Assembly (NCBI GenBank): GCA_944325105.1
Contig: CALUYW010000018.1
Location: 1 to 40,626 of the forward strand
Direction of reading: 5' to 3'
DNA: 40,626 nucleotides
DNA from: Candidatus Gastranaerophilales bacterium
Lineage (GTDB): Bacteria; Cyanobacteriota; Vampirovibrionia; Gastranaerophilales; Gastranaerophilaceae
Positions within the stretch are counted from its first letter, which is position 1. Every line of letters begins with the position of its first letter. The notes below the pieces were generated by a model. The model saw only the letters and a list, made by a program, of their open reading frames with translations, was not told the origin of the DNA and ran no database searches. Made by a program: the position numbers and the translations under genes. Below, in pieces: positions 1-8,250 of the stretch.

Positions 1-2
1 CC

Positions 3-77
3 TTTGAACAAGGTATGGGAGGTAACGGCTCAAGTGGTTATTTGAGGATAAGGTGGGATGCAAGTGAGCAGGAGTAG
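3..77 (+). CDS. C-terminal end of a glycine-rich prepilin-like protein (5' truncated)
   Basis: Only the last 24 codons are inside the window, ending at TAG 75-77. They encode a Gly/Ser-rich stretch, then GYLRIRWDASEQE. A glycine-rich run followed by a short beta-strand ending in R-W resembles the C-terminus of the glycine-rich modules used in surface and pilin-like proteins. The prepilin gene at the other end of the window is entering a comparable segment where it is cut off. The other two forward frames hit stops early. The prepilin assignment is inferred from this resemblance because the N-terminus is outside the window. Confidence 0.5.
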   Translation, partial: FEQGMGGNGSSGYLRIRWDASEQE

Positions 78-118
78 CGAACAATTAGTGCACTTGTGTG
101 CATATCCTTATGCCTCCT

Positions 119-366
119 CGTAAATTTTAACGGGGCACAAGCCCCGTAGAAAATTTACTACGCTAAGTCTCTTGGATTATTGGCGCTCCTCACTTTTTGA
201 CTTCGTTTGAAAATTTCATAGAAATTTTGTCACTTCGTCAAAGTGACTCGCATGGGCGCACGCTAATGCTATCGCGCCTGTGTAAAATCCGTTTCGTATC
301 TTAATTCTATGAGGCACGCTCCAGGTAGTTAGATTAAATTCTATACAACATAGTGCCTCTTTTTTT
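119..366 (+). other. Hairpin-rich intergenic region; possible structured 3' UTR or small RNA
   Basis: No open frame or known RNA family is recognised between the truncated prepilin and the tRNAs, but five inverted repeats occur in series. They are ACGGGGC/GCCCCGT with loop ACAA (130-147), extended outward by TAAATTTT/AAAATTTA (121-157); AAAATTTC/GAAATTTT (210-228); GTCACTT/AAGTGAC (229-247); GGCGC/GCGCC (255-278); and GAGGCAC/GTGCCTC (311-359) followed by seven T. tmRNA, SRP RNA, RNase P RNA and 6S hallmarks were looked for by eye and not seen. It could be the 3' UTR of the upstream gene, an independent RNA, or a cluster of intergenic repeats. Confidence 0.4.
311..366 (+). terminator. Rho-independent terminator with a long loop
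   Basis: The arms GAGGCAC (311-317) and GTGCCTC (353-359) are followed by a run of seven T (360-366). The loop is 35 bases, longer than usual. It probably ends transcription of the upstream prepilin-like gene or of the hairpin-rich region. Confidence 0.5.
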
Positions 367-419
367 AAAAAGTATTGTTATTTAATTTTTTTTCGTGATA
401 TTATTATAAGTGAACTTAG

Positions 420-496
420 GCGCCTGTAGCTCAGCTGGATAGAGTGTTTGGCTACGAACCAAAAGGTCAGGGGTTCGAATCCCTTCAGGCGCGCCA
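420..496 (+). tRNA. tRNA-Arg (anticodon ACG)
   Basis: A full cloverleaf is visible. The acceptor arm GCGCCTG pairs with CAGGCGC, the discriminator is G, and CCA is encoded. The anticodon stem TTTGG/CCAAA encloses the loop CTACGAA, and the T-loop is GTTCGAATC. Anticodon ACG is read as ICG after deamination and decodes CGU/CGC/CGA arginine. Confidence 0.95.
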
Positions 497-525
497 TAAA
501 AGAGCTCCTATGAGGGCTCTTTTAT
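496..525 (+). terminator. Terminator hairpin between the two tRNAs
   Basis: The arms ATAAAAGAGC (496-505) and GCTCTTTTAT (516-525) form a perfect 10-bp stem starting at the last base of tRNA-Arg. The T-rich 3' arm makes this a plausible terminator or 3'-processing hairpin. Confidence 0.6.
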
Positions 526-534
526 TATAAATTT

Positions 535-607
535 GCCGATGTGGCTCAGATGGTAGAGCAGTCGATTCGTAATCGACAGGTCAGGGGTTCGAGTCCCCTC
601 ATCGGCA
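535..607 (+). tRNA. tRNA-Thr (anticodon CGT)
   Basis: The acceptor arm GCCGATG pairs with CATCGGC, and the discriminator is A. The anticodon stem GTCGA/TCGAC holds loop TTCGTAA, giving anticodon CGT, which decodes ACG threonine. The T-arm is GGGGTTCGAGTCCCC. Unlike the neighbouring tRNA-Arg, the 3' CCA is not encoded, so it must be added by a nucleotidyltransferase. Confidence 0.95.
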
Positions 608-609
608 GT

Positions 610-1149
610 TTATTTACATTTTGGATTTTTAAGAGTATAGATTAAGTGTTTCATCAGTTTTGTGTTTACTTGCTTTGTAAAGCTTCCTGTTTCAATTGCA
701 CCAAGTCTTTTTGCTACTTTAATTGATGATATGTTTTGCGGTCTTATTTCAAATATTACTTCTTCAAGATTGAGTTTATCAAAAGCAAATTGTGCCATAA
801 AGCTTGCCGCTTCTGTTGCATAACCTTTTTTGGTGTATTTTTCATGTAATATGTAACCTATTTCATAAAAAATATTCCCGTCGATTGTATCGTCACTTAA
901 GGACACTTGTCCTATAACATTGCCACTTGTTTTTTCTTGCGCTATATAAAATCCTAATCCCTTGCTACAGTACGATTTTTTGCACTTTTTTATCCAGTTT
1001 GTTATATCTTTTTTGCTAAAGTCTTGTTCCCAGATTTCTTTTACTGACTTTGTATTCATCATTTTATATATTTCATCAAAGTCATCAAGTGAAATTTTTC
1101 TGTATATAAGTCTTTGCGATTCTCCAAAAATATTATTTTGCTTTAGCAT
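610..1149 (-). CDS. GNAT-family N-acetyltransferase (RimJ/RimL type)
   Basis: This 179-residue protein matches the single-domain GNAT fold that transfers acetyl from acetyl-CoA to an amine. The acetyl-CoA loop appears as YTKKGYATEAA (about 105-115). It is followed by the LEEVIFEIRPQNISSIKVAK stretch and a late RLGA, typical of the RimJ/RimL subgroup that acetylates protein N-termini or small amines. The substrate cannot be told. Its start lies 17 bases inside the 3' end of the upstream membrane-protein gene, so translation is probably coupled. Its stop lies next to tRNA-Thr on the other strand. Confidence 0.85.
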   Translation of the reverse strand: MLKQNNIFGESQRLIYRKISLDDFDEIYKMMNTKSVKEIWEQDFSKKDITNWIKKCKKSYCSKGLGFYIAQEKTSGNVIGQVSLSDDTIDGNIFYEIGYILHEKYTKKGYATEAASFMAQFAFDKLNLEEVIFEIRPQNISSIKVAKRLGAIETGSFTKQVNTKLMKHLIYTLKNPKCK

Positions 1150-1750
1150 ATTCCATTTCTTTTTTAATATATATCAAGTTGCTTTCATGTACACTTTCAT
1201 ATGCGCTTGTAAGAACTTTTTTGGCTGTGTTGTAGTAGAAAGTGTTTATCTCGTATATTACATATGGTTTATCGCTTGTCTTAAAGTCAATTATAAGTTT
1301 CTTCCCCAAAATTGTCCATTTTTCTCTGCATTTGGTTATGTTACAGTAGTGATATTTTCTTTTATTCTCTTTTTTAACAAGAGGAAAAAATCCCGGCTCG
1401 CTGATTATTCTTTTGCTGGATATGAATGTTTTGGGCGAAGCTAAAACCATGAGTAAAAATGCTCCCCCTGCAATAAAAAGAACTGATAAAATCGTACACA
1501 GGAATTCGCCCGCATTAATATTGAAAAATATTTTTTCAAAATTAAAACCATATACAAAAGACAACAGATAATCAAAGAAAAAAACAGGAGTTATGTCGCA
1601 AATGAGATACTCGTCATTATCCAGTCTTTTTTGGATTTTTGATACGGTATCTTTTCTGAGGAATATTTTTATAAAAATGTATAGCAAAAGACACGCAAGC
1701 GCGCTATTTAGCTCCGGTGACACAACAAGTGATTGCAAATAGTTTTCCAT
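1133..1750 (-). CDS. Small membrane protein with a possible PH-like C-terminal domain
   Basis: A 205-residue protein of unknown function. Hydrophobic segments lie near residues 16-31, 57-70 and 83-105. After these comes a soluble tail with alternating charged beta-strands, starting at SSKRII and containing KRKYHYCNITKC and GKKLIIDFKT. This layout resembles bacterial PH (bPH) membrane proteins, but the match is by eye only. An AGGAAAC ribosome binding site precedes the ATG. The gene overlaps the acetyltransferase downstream by 17 bases, so the two form a small operon. Confidence 0.6.
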   Translation of the reverse strand: MENYLQSLVVSPELNSALACLLLYIFIKIFLRKDTVSKIQKRLDNDEYLICDITPVFFFDYLLSFVYGFNFEKIFFNINAGEFLCTILSVLFIAGGAFLLMVLASPKTFISSKRIISEPGFFPLVKKENKRKYHYCNITKCREKWTILGKKLIIDFKTSDKPYVIYEINTFYYNTAKKVLTSAYESVHESNLIYIKKEMEYAKAK

Positions 1751-1895
1751 GTTTATGTTTCCTATCTGTATATCTTTTTGTATGTAAAGGTGATAACAAT
1801 GGGATAATTTTAAAAAAACAAATTAATAATCTTAAATTACTATTAAAATGCATTTGTTACAAAATGATACACATGTATAAAACATATTTGTATTA

Positions 1896-1924
1896 TTGAC
1901 CTTTAAAAAATAAGATATTTTAAT
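1896..1924 (+). promoter_or_regulatory. Predicted promoter of the U32 gene
   Basis: TTGACC (1896-1901), a 17-base spacer and TTTAAT (1919-1924) give a good sigma-70 match. The expected transcript start is about 1931-1932. This either makes GTG 1932 a leaderless start or gives ATG 1944 a 12-base leader. Confidence 0.5.
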
Positions 1925-1943
1925 AGTATTTGTGGACTATAAA

Positions 1944-3743
1944 ATGAATAAACTGGAATTACTTTCTCCCGCTAAAGATAAAAAATGTGCGATATCAGCC
2001 ATTGAATATGGCGCAGACGCTCTGTATATCGGCGCTCCATCATATGGCGCAAGGAAAAATGCCTCAAATAGTCTTGAAGATATAGCGCAAGTTGTAGAGT
2101 ATGCGCATAGGTTTTTCGCAAGAGTGTATGTGACGCTAAATACAATCCTTGATGACAGTGAAATAAATCAGGTGCAAAAAATGCTTAATGACCTTTATAA
2201 AATCGGAGTAGACGGCATAATTGTTCAAGATTTTGGTATTTTTAAGCTAAAATTACCCCCTTTTTTAATCTCGGCAAGCACTCAATGTGACACAAGGAAT
2301 TTGGACAAGGTAAAATTTTTTGAGCAAATAGGGCTTGATAGGGCAATTTTAGCCAGAGAGTTGTCACTGGATGAGATAAAAGAAATATGTGAAAACTCAA
2401 AAATAGAAGTAGAAACTTTTATCCACGGTGCACTTTGTGTTTCTTACAGCGGTCAGTGTTACCTGAGTCGCTCTCAGGGTGCTCGCTCGGCTAATCGGGG
2501 CGAATGTGCGCAGCCTTGCAGAAAAAAATATACCATTATTAACGATAAGGGTAAAATTTATGCAAAAGATAAACATCTGCTTAATCTTAAAGATTTTTGC
2601 GCAAAAGATTATATAGACGATTTAGTAAAAGCAGGTGTTGTGTCTTTTAAAATTGAGGGACGCTTAAAAGATGAAAATTATGTAAAAAACGTCACTGCTT
2701 TTTATAATTTGAAACTTAAAAACTATAAAAGAATATCGTCAGGTAAGGTGTTTTACGACTTTGTGCCGGATTTAGATAAAAGCTTTAATCGCGAGTATAC
2801 TTCATATTTTTTGTGCGGTAAAAATGATGATATTTTTAATCTTGATACTCCAAAAAACAGGGGTGAATTTATAGGTAGGGTTGAATTTAAGAACAATAAA
2901 TATTTTAAAGTGAAAACAAAAATTCAAATTAACCCGCAGGATGGTTTGAGCGGATTTTTTGCAGGTGAGCTATCGGGAATGCTTGTGAATAAGGTTGAAA
3001 AAACGCAAGGCGGGTATTTTATATACCCCAATAAAATGCCTGAATTAAAGTCAGGACAGGAAATTTACAGGAATTTAGATTTTGAATTTGAAAAAAAACT
3101 AAAAAATTCAAAAACAAAAAGAAAAATAGCCCTAAATATAACTGTTTTTCAGGATAAAATCATTTCTGTTGATGAAGATGGTATTTTAACAAGTATGCAG
3201 ATTAAAGACGCACAAAGTGCAACTAACCCTGATGTTGTTAAAAAAACCTATATATCACAACTTCAAAAATCCGGCGAGAGCGATTTTTATGTTGAAAATA
3301 TAGAATTTAAAGATGAAAATAACCTTGCCTTTCTAAAAGTTGCACAGATTAATGCACTTAGAAGAGAGCTTTTTGATAGGGCTATGAAAAATAGGCTTAG
3401 TGAATATGAAAAAAAACGTGCAAGTCGCAAAAATAAAGTTATTACTCCAGCAAAATTTCCGCTTAAAAATAATGACTACAGGCTGAATGTTCACAACGCA
3501 AAAGCGCTCGAATTTTATAAGGACTGCGGAGTTGATGTAAAAGAAAAATCATACGAAACAAAAAAAGCGCAAAATGCTGAACTTATGAGGACAAAGCACT
3601 GTATAAGGCGAGCTTTGAATATGTGCCTTAAAAAAGGTGTAAATGAAAAAGAAAAGCTATTTTTGCTGGATGAAAATTCAAAGAAATTCAAGCTTGAGTT
3701 TGACTGCAAAAACTGTGAGATGATTATAAAAGAAGAAAATTAG
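1944..3743 (+). CDS. Peptidase U32 family protein (RlhA/YrrO-like)
   Basis: From ATG 1944 this is 599 residues. The N-terminus has the family signature (LELLSPAKD, YGADALYIG). The core motif HGALCVSYSGQC (about 161-172) leads into GARSANRGECAQPCR. Four cysteines (about 165, 172, 188 and 192) fall where several U32 proteins bind an iron-sulfur cluster. KIEGRLKDENYV follows, then a long C-terminal extension. Characterised members hydroxylate 23S rRNA C2501 (RlhA) or act in ubiquinone or tRNA hydroxylation; older annotations call them collagenases. The exact substrate is uncertain. A GTG at 1932 is in frame and possible. The stop overlaps that of the convergent TPR gene. Confidence 0.85.
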   Translation: MNKLELLSPAKDKKCAISAIEYGADALYIGAPSYGARKNASNSLEDIAQVVEYAHRFFARVYVTLNTILDDSEINQVQKMLNDLYKIGVDGIIVQDFGIFKLKLPPFLISASTQCDTRNLDKVKFFEQIGLDRAILARELSLDEIKEICENSKIEVETFIHGALCVSYSGQCYLSRSQGARSANRGECAQPCRKKYTIINDKGKIYAKDKHLLNLKDFCAKDYIDDLVKAGVVSFKIEGRLKDENYVKNVTAFYNLKLKNYKRISSGKVFYDFVPDLDKSFNREYTSYFLCGKNDDIFNLDTPKNRGEFIGRVEFKNNKYFKVKTKIQINPQDGLSGFFAGELSGMLVNKVEKTQGGYFIYPNKMPELKSGQEIYRNLDFEFEKKLKNSKTKRKIALNITVFQDKIISVDEDGILTSMQIKDAQSATNPDVVKKTYISQLQKSGESDFYVENIEFKDENNLAFLKVAQINALRRELFDRAMKNRLSEYEKKRASRKNKVITPAKFPLKNNDYRLNVHNAKALEFYKDCGVDVKEKSYETKKAQNAELMRTKHCIRRALNMCLKKGVNEKEKLFLLDENSKKFKLEFDCKNCEMIIKEEN

Positions 3744-5422
3744 CCCCTTTGTCTTAAAAGCTGCTCAAGGCGTGCGATTTGCGAAGAATAAAAGTCGACT
3801 TTTTCTTTGTCGTTCATTTTTTGAGCTATGTCTTTTGCTTGTCTTTTGTAATTAATCTCTTCAGGCGCTATTTCAATTGCTTCTTTAATGTAGAGCATGG
3901 CATTTTCATAGTCACCCAGAGTTTCATATGCTCTTGCAGCTTGAGCGTAGTATTTTGCAGGCATTGGATTAAGCGTAAGGGCGATTTTAAAGTTCTCAAG
4001 TGCTGCTTGGGCTTGGCAGGTGTCATTTTGCACAAGTCCTAAGAAATAAAATCCCTCTGCGTTGTTTATATCAAGTTGATTGAGGATTTTTAAGTTTTCA
4101 ATAGCTGCGTCATAATTTTTTAGTCTGTAGTATATTCTTGCAAAAGAATTGTAGGTACTTGGACACTTAGGTGCTTGATGTTCAAGTTTTTTTGCAAGTT
4201 CAAGTGCTTTATCATATTGCTTGTCATCAATTAATATATCAACCAGCTCAAGTGCGTAAAAAAGAGAATTCGGGAAAAATTCAAGCGCTTTTTCGTAAAG
4301 ATTTATGGCTTCTTTATAGAGTTTAAGGTTTTTATATATTTTACCCAGTGATTCTATTAAAATCGGGTTTTTTGAATCATCGGGGTTGTTGTTGTAATAA
4401 TTTTCCAAAACTTCTTTTGCTTTTATATGGTTATCACTTGTTAAATTAAGGGTATTTTTAAGAATTTGAGCATTAGGATACATTTTTGAATCTTTATCTA
4501 TTAAATCAAGATACAAAAGTGCGCCTTTTATATCATCTTGCTTGGATAAAATCCAGGCAAGTAAAAAATGATGCTCGTCAAGCTTTGGAGAGTTTTCGTC
4601 TTTTAGTTTTAAAATTCCTATAGAACCTTTAATTGCGATTTGTGCCTCTTCAAGCCAGTTAATATCAATGTATGCTTTTGCAAGCTCAAAGCAGCATTTG
4701 TCATTTGTTTTATCAAGCTTTATGCACTCAAGGTAATTATCAATGGCATCAAAGAAATTGCCCTCAATGTGCTCAATCATTCCAAGGTAAAAATATGCGT
4801 TCGAATTTTTTTCTAATTCAATTACATGCTTAAAGAGCGGTTTTGCCTCATTGAATTTTTCTTCGTTAAAGTACTCTATGGCAAGTTCAAAATAAGCGCA
4901 GGCAAGATTGCTGTCACCTTCTGTTGCTCTTTTTAAAAATTCTGTCTTTGGATACAGTCCTGTTTTTGACATAAGGTAGAGTATATGGGGGTGATTTTTT
5001 AAGTTTTCGCTTATTGATTCATACAACTCGCGCATTTTGTCAAAGTATTTAAGTTTGTATAAAATCTGAAAATGATTTATGTAATACTTTGCCTCACTTG
5101 TTGATTCAAGGAGCTTTTTTGATGCCTCAAGAGCCTTTGAATAGTTACCTGTCAAAAAGTATATTTTTGACATTTCTTCAAGCGAGTGAATGTGTTTTTT
5201 GTCAATATCCAAGACTTTTTCATACTCTTCAATTGCGCGTTCATAATTTTTTAAAAGCACATACAAGTCGCCAATTTGAGAGATAATTTCAGTATTTGCT
5301 CTGCCCTCTTCAAGCTCAAGTGCTTTATAGAGCATTTCAATTGCTTCTTTATACAACTTTGAATTTTTTAGTTCAAAGGACTTTTTTATATAATCTACGG
5401 AATTTTCTTCTTGCGGGTTCAT
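3740..5422 (-). CDS. Large TPR-repeat protein
   Basis: A 560-residue protein built almost wholly of tetratricopeptide repeats, for example YERAIEEYEKVLDIDKKHIH, YKEAINLYEKALEFFPN, YDAAIENLKILNQLDINNAE and YENAMLYIKEAIEIAPEE. There is no signal peptide and no transmembrane segment, so it is probably a cytoplasmic scaffold. Its partners are unknown. On the minus strand TATAAT (5435-5430) lies 7 bases before the ATG and no Shine-Dalgarno is seen, which suggests a leaderless mRNA. Its stop shares the bases TTAG with the U32 stop on the other strand. Confidence 0.85.
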   Translation of the reverse strand: MNPQEENSVDYIKKSFELKNSKLYKEAIEMLYKALELEEGRANTEIISQIGDLYVLLKNYERAIEEYEKVLDIDKKHIHSLEEMSKIYFLTGNYSKALEASKKLLESTSEAKYYINHFQILYKLKYFDKMRELYESISENLKNHPHILYLMSKTGLYPKTEFLKRATEGDSNLACAYFELAIEYFNEEKFNEAKPLFKHVIELEKNSNAYFYLGMIEHIEGNFFDAIDNYLECIKLDKTNDKCCFELAKAYIDINWLEEAQIAIKGSIGILKLKDENSPKLDEHHFLLAWILSKQDDIKGALLYLDLIDKDSKMYPNAQILKNTLNLTSDNHIKAKEVLENYYNNNPDDSKNPILIESLGKIYKNLKLYKEAINLYEKALEFFPNSLFYALELVDILIDDKQYDKALELAKKLEHQAPKCPSTYNSFARIYYRLKNYDAAIENLKILNQLDINNAEGFYFLGLVQNDTCQAQAALENFKIALTLNPMPAKYYAQAARAYETLGDYENAMLYIKEAIEIAPEEINYKRQAKDIAQKMNDKEKVDFYSSQIARLEQLLRQRG

Positions 5423-5429
5423 AGATATT

Positions 5430-5435
5430 ATTATA
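5430..5435 (-). promoter_or_regulatory. -10 box of the TPR gene (leaderless candidate)
   Basis: TATAAT on the minus strand ends 7 bases before ATG 5422. The transcript should begin at or next to the start codon, and no purine-rich ribosome binding site is present. Confidence 0.5.
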
Positions 5436-5452
5436 TTTTTTTATTTAATCAT

Positions 5453-5481
5453 TTGCAACTAATTAAGATTGCAACTAAAAT
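5453..5481 (+). promoter_or_regulatory. Promoter of the glycosyltransferase gene (leaderless candidate) with a direct repeat
   Basis: TTGCAA (5453-5458), a 17-base spacer and TAAAAT (5476-5481) lie so that transcription should begin at about ATG 5488. The ten bases TTGCAACTAA occur twice, at 5453-5462 and 5469-5478, with a 16-base period. One copy covers the -35 box and the other overlaps the -10 box. No Shine-Dalgarno is present. Confidence 0.5.
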
Positions 5482-5487
5482 ATATGT

Positions 5488-6276
5488 ATGATAAACAACA
5501 AAAAAGTCGTAGTTATAATGCCTGCATACAATGCGGAAAAGACTCTTGAAAAGACATTTTCCGAGATATATAAGAAAATTGTTGATTCGGTAATTCTTGT
5601 TGATGATAATTCGATTGACAATACTAAAGAAATAGCAAAAAACCTTGGTATTACAACAATTGTTCATAAAAATAACTTGGGCTACGGCGCTAATCAAAAA
5701 TCATGTTACATAGCCGCCCTCAGGGAAAATGCCGATATCGTGGTTATGTTGCATCCTGATTATCAATATACACCAAAATTAATTCCTGCTATGGCGTCTA
5801 TGATTGCCTTTGGCGAGTATGATGCAGTTGTAGCCTCAAGAATGTTAACGGGCTCAGCAAGACAAGGCGGTATGCCTTTGTATAAGTATATTTCAAATAA
5901 ATTCTTAACCGCTTTTCAAAATATTTTGTCAGGCAAAAGTTTATCAGAGTATCATACGGGCTTTAGAGCTTTTAGTGCTGAAGTTTTAAAAACTCTTCCT
6001 TTGGGCGAGTGTGATAATGATTTTATTTTTGACAATGAAATGCTTGCGCTTTGTTTTTACTACGGATTTAAAATAGGTGAAATATCTTGCCCGACAAAAT
6101 ATTTCCCTGATGCAAGCTCAATAAACTTTAAACGCTCGCTAAAGTATGGCTTTGGTGTACTAAAAGTAAGCATTGATTATTTTCTTGCAAGTACAGGTAT
6201 TTATAAGTCAAAAATATTTGAAAAGGGTGCAAAAAAGCTAAATCTTGACGAAGAGCTTGAGTATTATCACATCTAA
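5488..6276 (+). CDS. Family 2 glycosyltransferase (dolichol-phosphate mannosyltransferase-like)
   Basis: A 262-residue GT-A fold enzyme. It shows the nucleotide-sugar binding start VVVIMPAYNAEKTL, the DDNS motif (39-42), LGYGANQKSCYIAA, the metal-binding HPDYQY (89-94) and SEYHTGFRAF (153-162), the usual pattern of polyprenyl-phosphate or cell-surface glycan GT2 enzymes. No membrane helices are seen, so it is soluble or peripheral. Sugar and acceptor are unknown. No other glycan gene lies next to it. It converges with the GGDEF gene, overlapping by four bases. Confidence 0.85.
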   Translation: MINNKKVVVIMPAYNAEKTLEKTFSEIYKKIVDSVILVDDNSIDNTKEIAKNLGITTIVHKNNLGYGANQKSCYIAALRENADIVVMLHPDYQYTPKLIPAMASMIAFGEYDAVVASRMLTGSARQGGMPLYKYISNKFLTAFQNILSGKSLSEYHTGFRAFSAEVLKTLPLGECDNDFIFDNEMLALCFYYGFKIGEISCPTKYFPDASSINFKRSLKYGFGVLKVSIDYFLASTGIYKSKIFEKGAKKLNLDEELEYYHI

Positions 6277-8135
6277 ACTGTAGTAGATAAACTTGGTGCA
6301 ATTACAATAAATTGTCTTACAAGTTCTTTATCCCACTGTACGCCCGCTCCGAGTTTAAGTATTTCGCAAGCTTTTTCTACGCTTAAGCCTTTTCTGTATG
6401 GTCTGTCTGATACAAGAGCATGGTAAGCATCTGCAATAGATACAATTCTTGCATTAAGCGGTATTTCATCTCCTTTTAAACCGCAAGGATAGCCTGTGCC
6501 GTCCCAGTGCTCGTGGTGATATTTAACCATAGGTATTAAGTCGCGAAGTGATTCGTTTGGAGCAAGAACTTTTTCTGCACCGATTACAGGGTGTTGTTTC
6601 ATAATTTCCCACTCCTCATCATCAAGCATAGCGGGTTTTCTAAGCACATTTTCAGGAATACCTATTTTTCCTATATCATGAAGCAATGCGCCCAGTTTAA
6701 TGCGCTCAACTTCTGCCTCAGGCAGATTGATAGCTCTTGCCAGAGCTTCACTGTAGCGCGATACAAGCGTGGAGTGACCTTTTGTATATGGGTCTTTAGC
6801 ATCGATTGTACCCGCTAAAGAAGTTACAACTTCAAGCATGTGTTTGCTTGATAAAATCTGTTCATTGTGGAATTTATGTATAAGTTCTTCTTCAAAATCT
6901 ACACCGATTTGTGCGTGTTTTTTGGTTAATACTTCTGCAAAGCACTTAAGAGCCTCATCGTCCCAGAAGTTGTAGTCTTCTGATGTGACAATTACGCACT
7001 CTCCGCTTTCATAGCATTTGCTTTTTGAAATATACATTGCCTGTTCTGCAAGAAGTACGAGTTTTTCGTGATTTTTTGAAGTTTGCGGATATGTTGCTAT
7101 ACCGCAGCTTAACTTAACAGGGCCTACATCATCTATAAGTACGCAAGAAAGAGCGTAAGATAAGTACTCTGCAATGTATTTTGCTTCATCGGTAGATGTG
7201 TTTGGCATAATTATACTTATTTCATCTCCGCCGTAACGGCCTGCAAAGTCAGTGTTTCTAATATTTTGCTTGATTTTCTTTGCAACTGTTTTTATTATCT
7301 CATCACCCTTAGCGTGGCCAAATTCTCTGTTTATTTGAGAAATATTTAATACGTCAAATATACAAACCGAAAGTGGTGAGTTTGATTTATTACAGCTGTC
7401 AATTTGTCTTATAAGTTCTTCTTGGAAGCACTTGTGGTTAGCAAGACCTGTAAGCGAGTCAATGTCTGTATTTTTATCCACAAGCTCGGCAAGATTTCTA
7501 TTGTGAGCAAAAATTGCAATGTAGTTTGCCAAGAACTGATATAATTCCGTACAGGTGTTTAGGTGATTATCGCCTACAATATATACTCCTAAGCATTCTC
7601 CAAAAGATACAAGGGGTAAAATTATGCAAGGAGAGCTGCTAAGATAGTTTGCTCTTAAAAATTTATTGTCCTGACAAGTTTGTATAGTTTTTGTTAAATA
7701 CGACTTAATTAGAGGGTTTGTGTCATCATTTAACATAATTTTTGTATTGTATATTGAGCCTATTTTATCAATCAATTTTACATTAACACAGTTTGATTGA
7801 GCATTTAGAAGCCCTAAAGCACTAAAGTTTGCCTGCATATTTGCTGATAACACGTTATGCAGCATATAAAAGAGTTGACCAATGTCAGACTTTTGCATTA
7901 GTACTTCGTTTATAATCTTAAGAGTTTGTTTGTAGTTAATATTAAGATTTTTTGTATTTAAGTTGGAAGAATAGCCGCCATATAGCCTGTTGGCACTGGT
8001 TCTGTTATTCTGCGGCATAACTTTTTGTGCGGTAATGGGGTTTGAAAATAGCACACTGAGTTTGGAATCTTCCGATTTTATATCTGTTTCGCCCGTCTGA
8101 TTGGTCGGATTATGGGGATTTTTGTAAAAATTCAC
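6273..8135 (-). CDS. GAF-GGDEF-HD-GYP cyclic di-GMP enzyme
   Basis: A 620-residue signalling protein. After an unstructured N-terminus come a GAF-like sensor (about 70-215), a diguanylate cyclase domain with GGDEI (302-306) and an HD-GYP phosphodiesterase with HDIGK (486-490) and HHEHWDGTGYP (540-550). An RNTD sequence sits exactly five residues before GGDEI and matches the RxxD inhibitory site, so product feedback is likely. The protein could both make and break c-di-GMP depending on the GAF ligand. The start is GTG with GGAAGG five bases upstream. Confidence 0.9.
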   Translation of the reverse strand: MNFYKNPHNPTNQTGETDIKSEDSKLSVLFSNPITAQKVMPQNNRTSANRLYGGYSSNLNTKNLNINYKQTLKIINEVLMQKSDIGQLFYMLHNVLSANMQANFSALGLLNAQSNCVNVKLIDKIGSIYNTKIMLNDDTNPLIKSYLTKTIQTCQDNKFLRANYLSSSPCIILPLVSFGECLGVYIVGDNHLNTCTELYQFLANYIAIFAHNRNLAELVDKNTDIDSLTGLANHKCFQEELIRQIDSCNKSNSPLSVCIFDVLNISQINREFGHAKGDEIIKTVAKKIKQNIRNTDFAGRYGGDEISIIMPNTSTDEAKYIAEYLSYALSCVLIDDVGPVKLSCGIATYPQTSKNHEKLVLLAEQAMYISKSKCYESGECVIVTSEDYNFWDDEALKCFAEVLTKKHAQIGVDFEEELIHKFHNEQILSSKHMLEVVTSLAGTIDAKDPYTKGHSTLVSRYSEALARAINLPEAEVERIKLGALLHDIGKIGIPENVLRKPAMLDDEEWEIMKQHPVIGAEKVLAPNESLRDLIPMVKYHHEHWDGTGYPCGLKGDEIPLNARIVSIADAYHALVSDRPYRKGLSVEKACEILKLGAGVQWDKELVRQFIVIAPSLSTTV

Positions 8136-8250
8136 GTCAACCTTCCGAAAAAATCTTCACTTGCTATTTATAAATCAAATACAGATTAATAATTGCTCTT
8201 TTGTAACGAATTATAACACAACTTTCTTAAAATATGAAGTGTATTTGTTA

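Noticed and set aside
962-1444. Open frame of 160 codons on the plus strand
   Set aside because: It is antisense to the acetyltransferase and membrane-protein genes, rich in Phe/Cys/Ser as expected for a mirror frame, with no ribosome binding site.
1717-1899. 60-codon plus-strand frame before the U32 gene
   Set aside because: It overlaps the start of the membrane-protein gene and the U32 promoter, and the composition is low-complexity.
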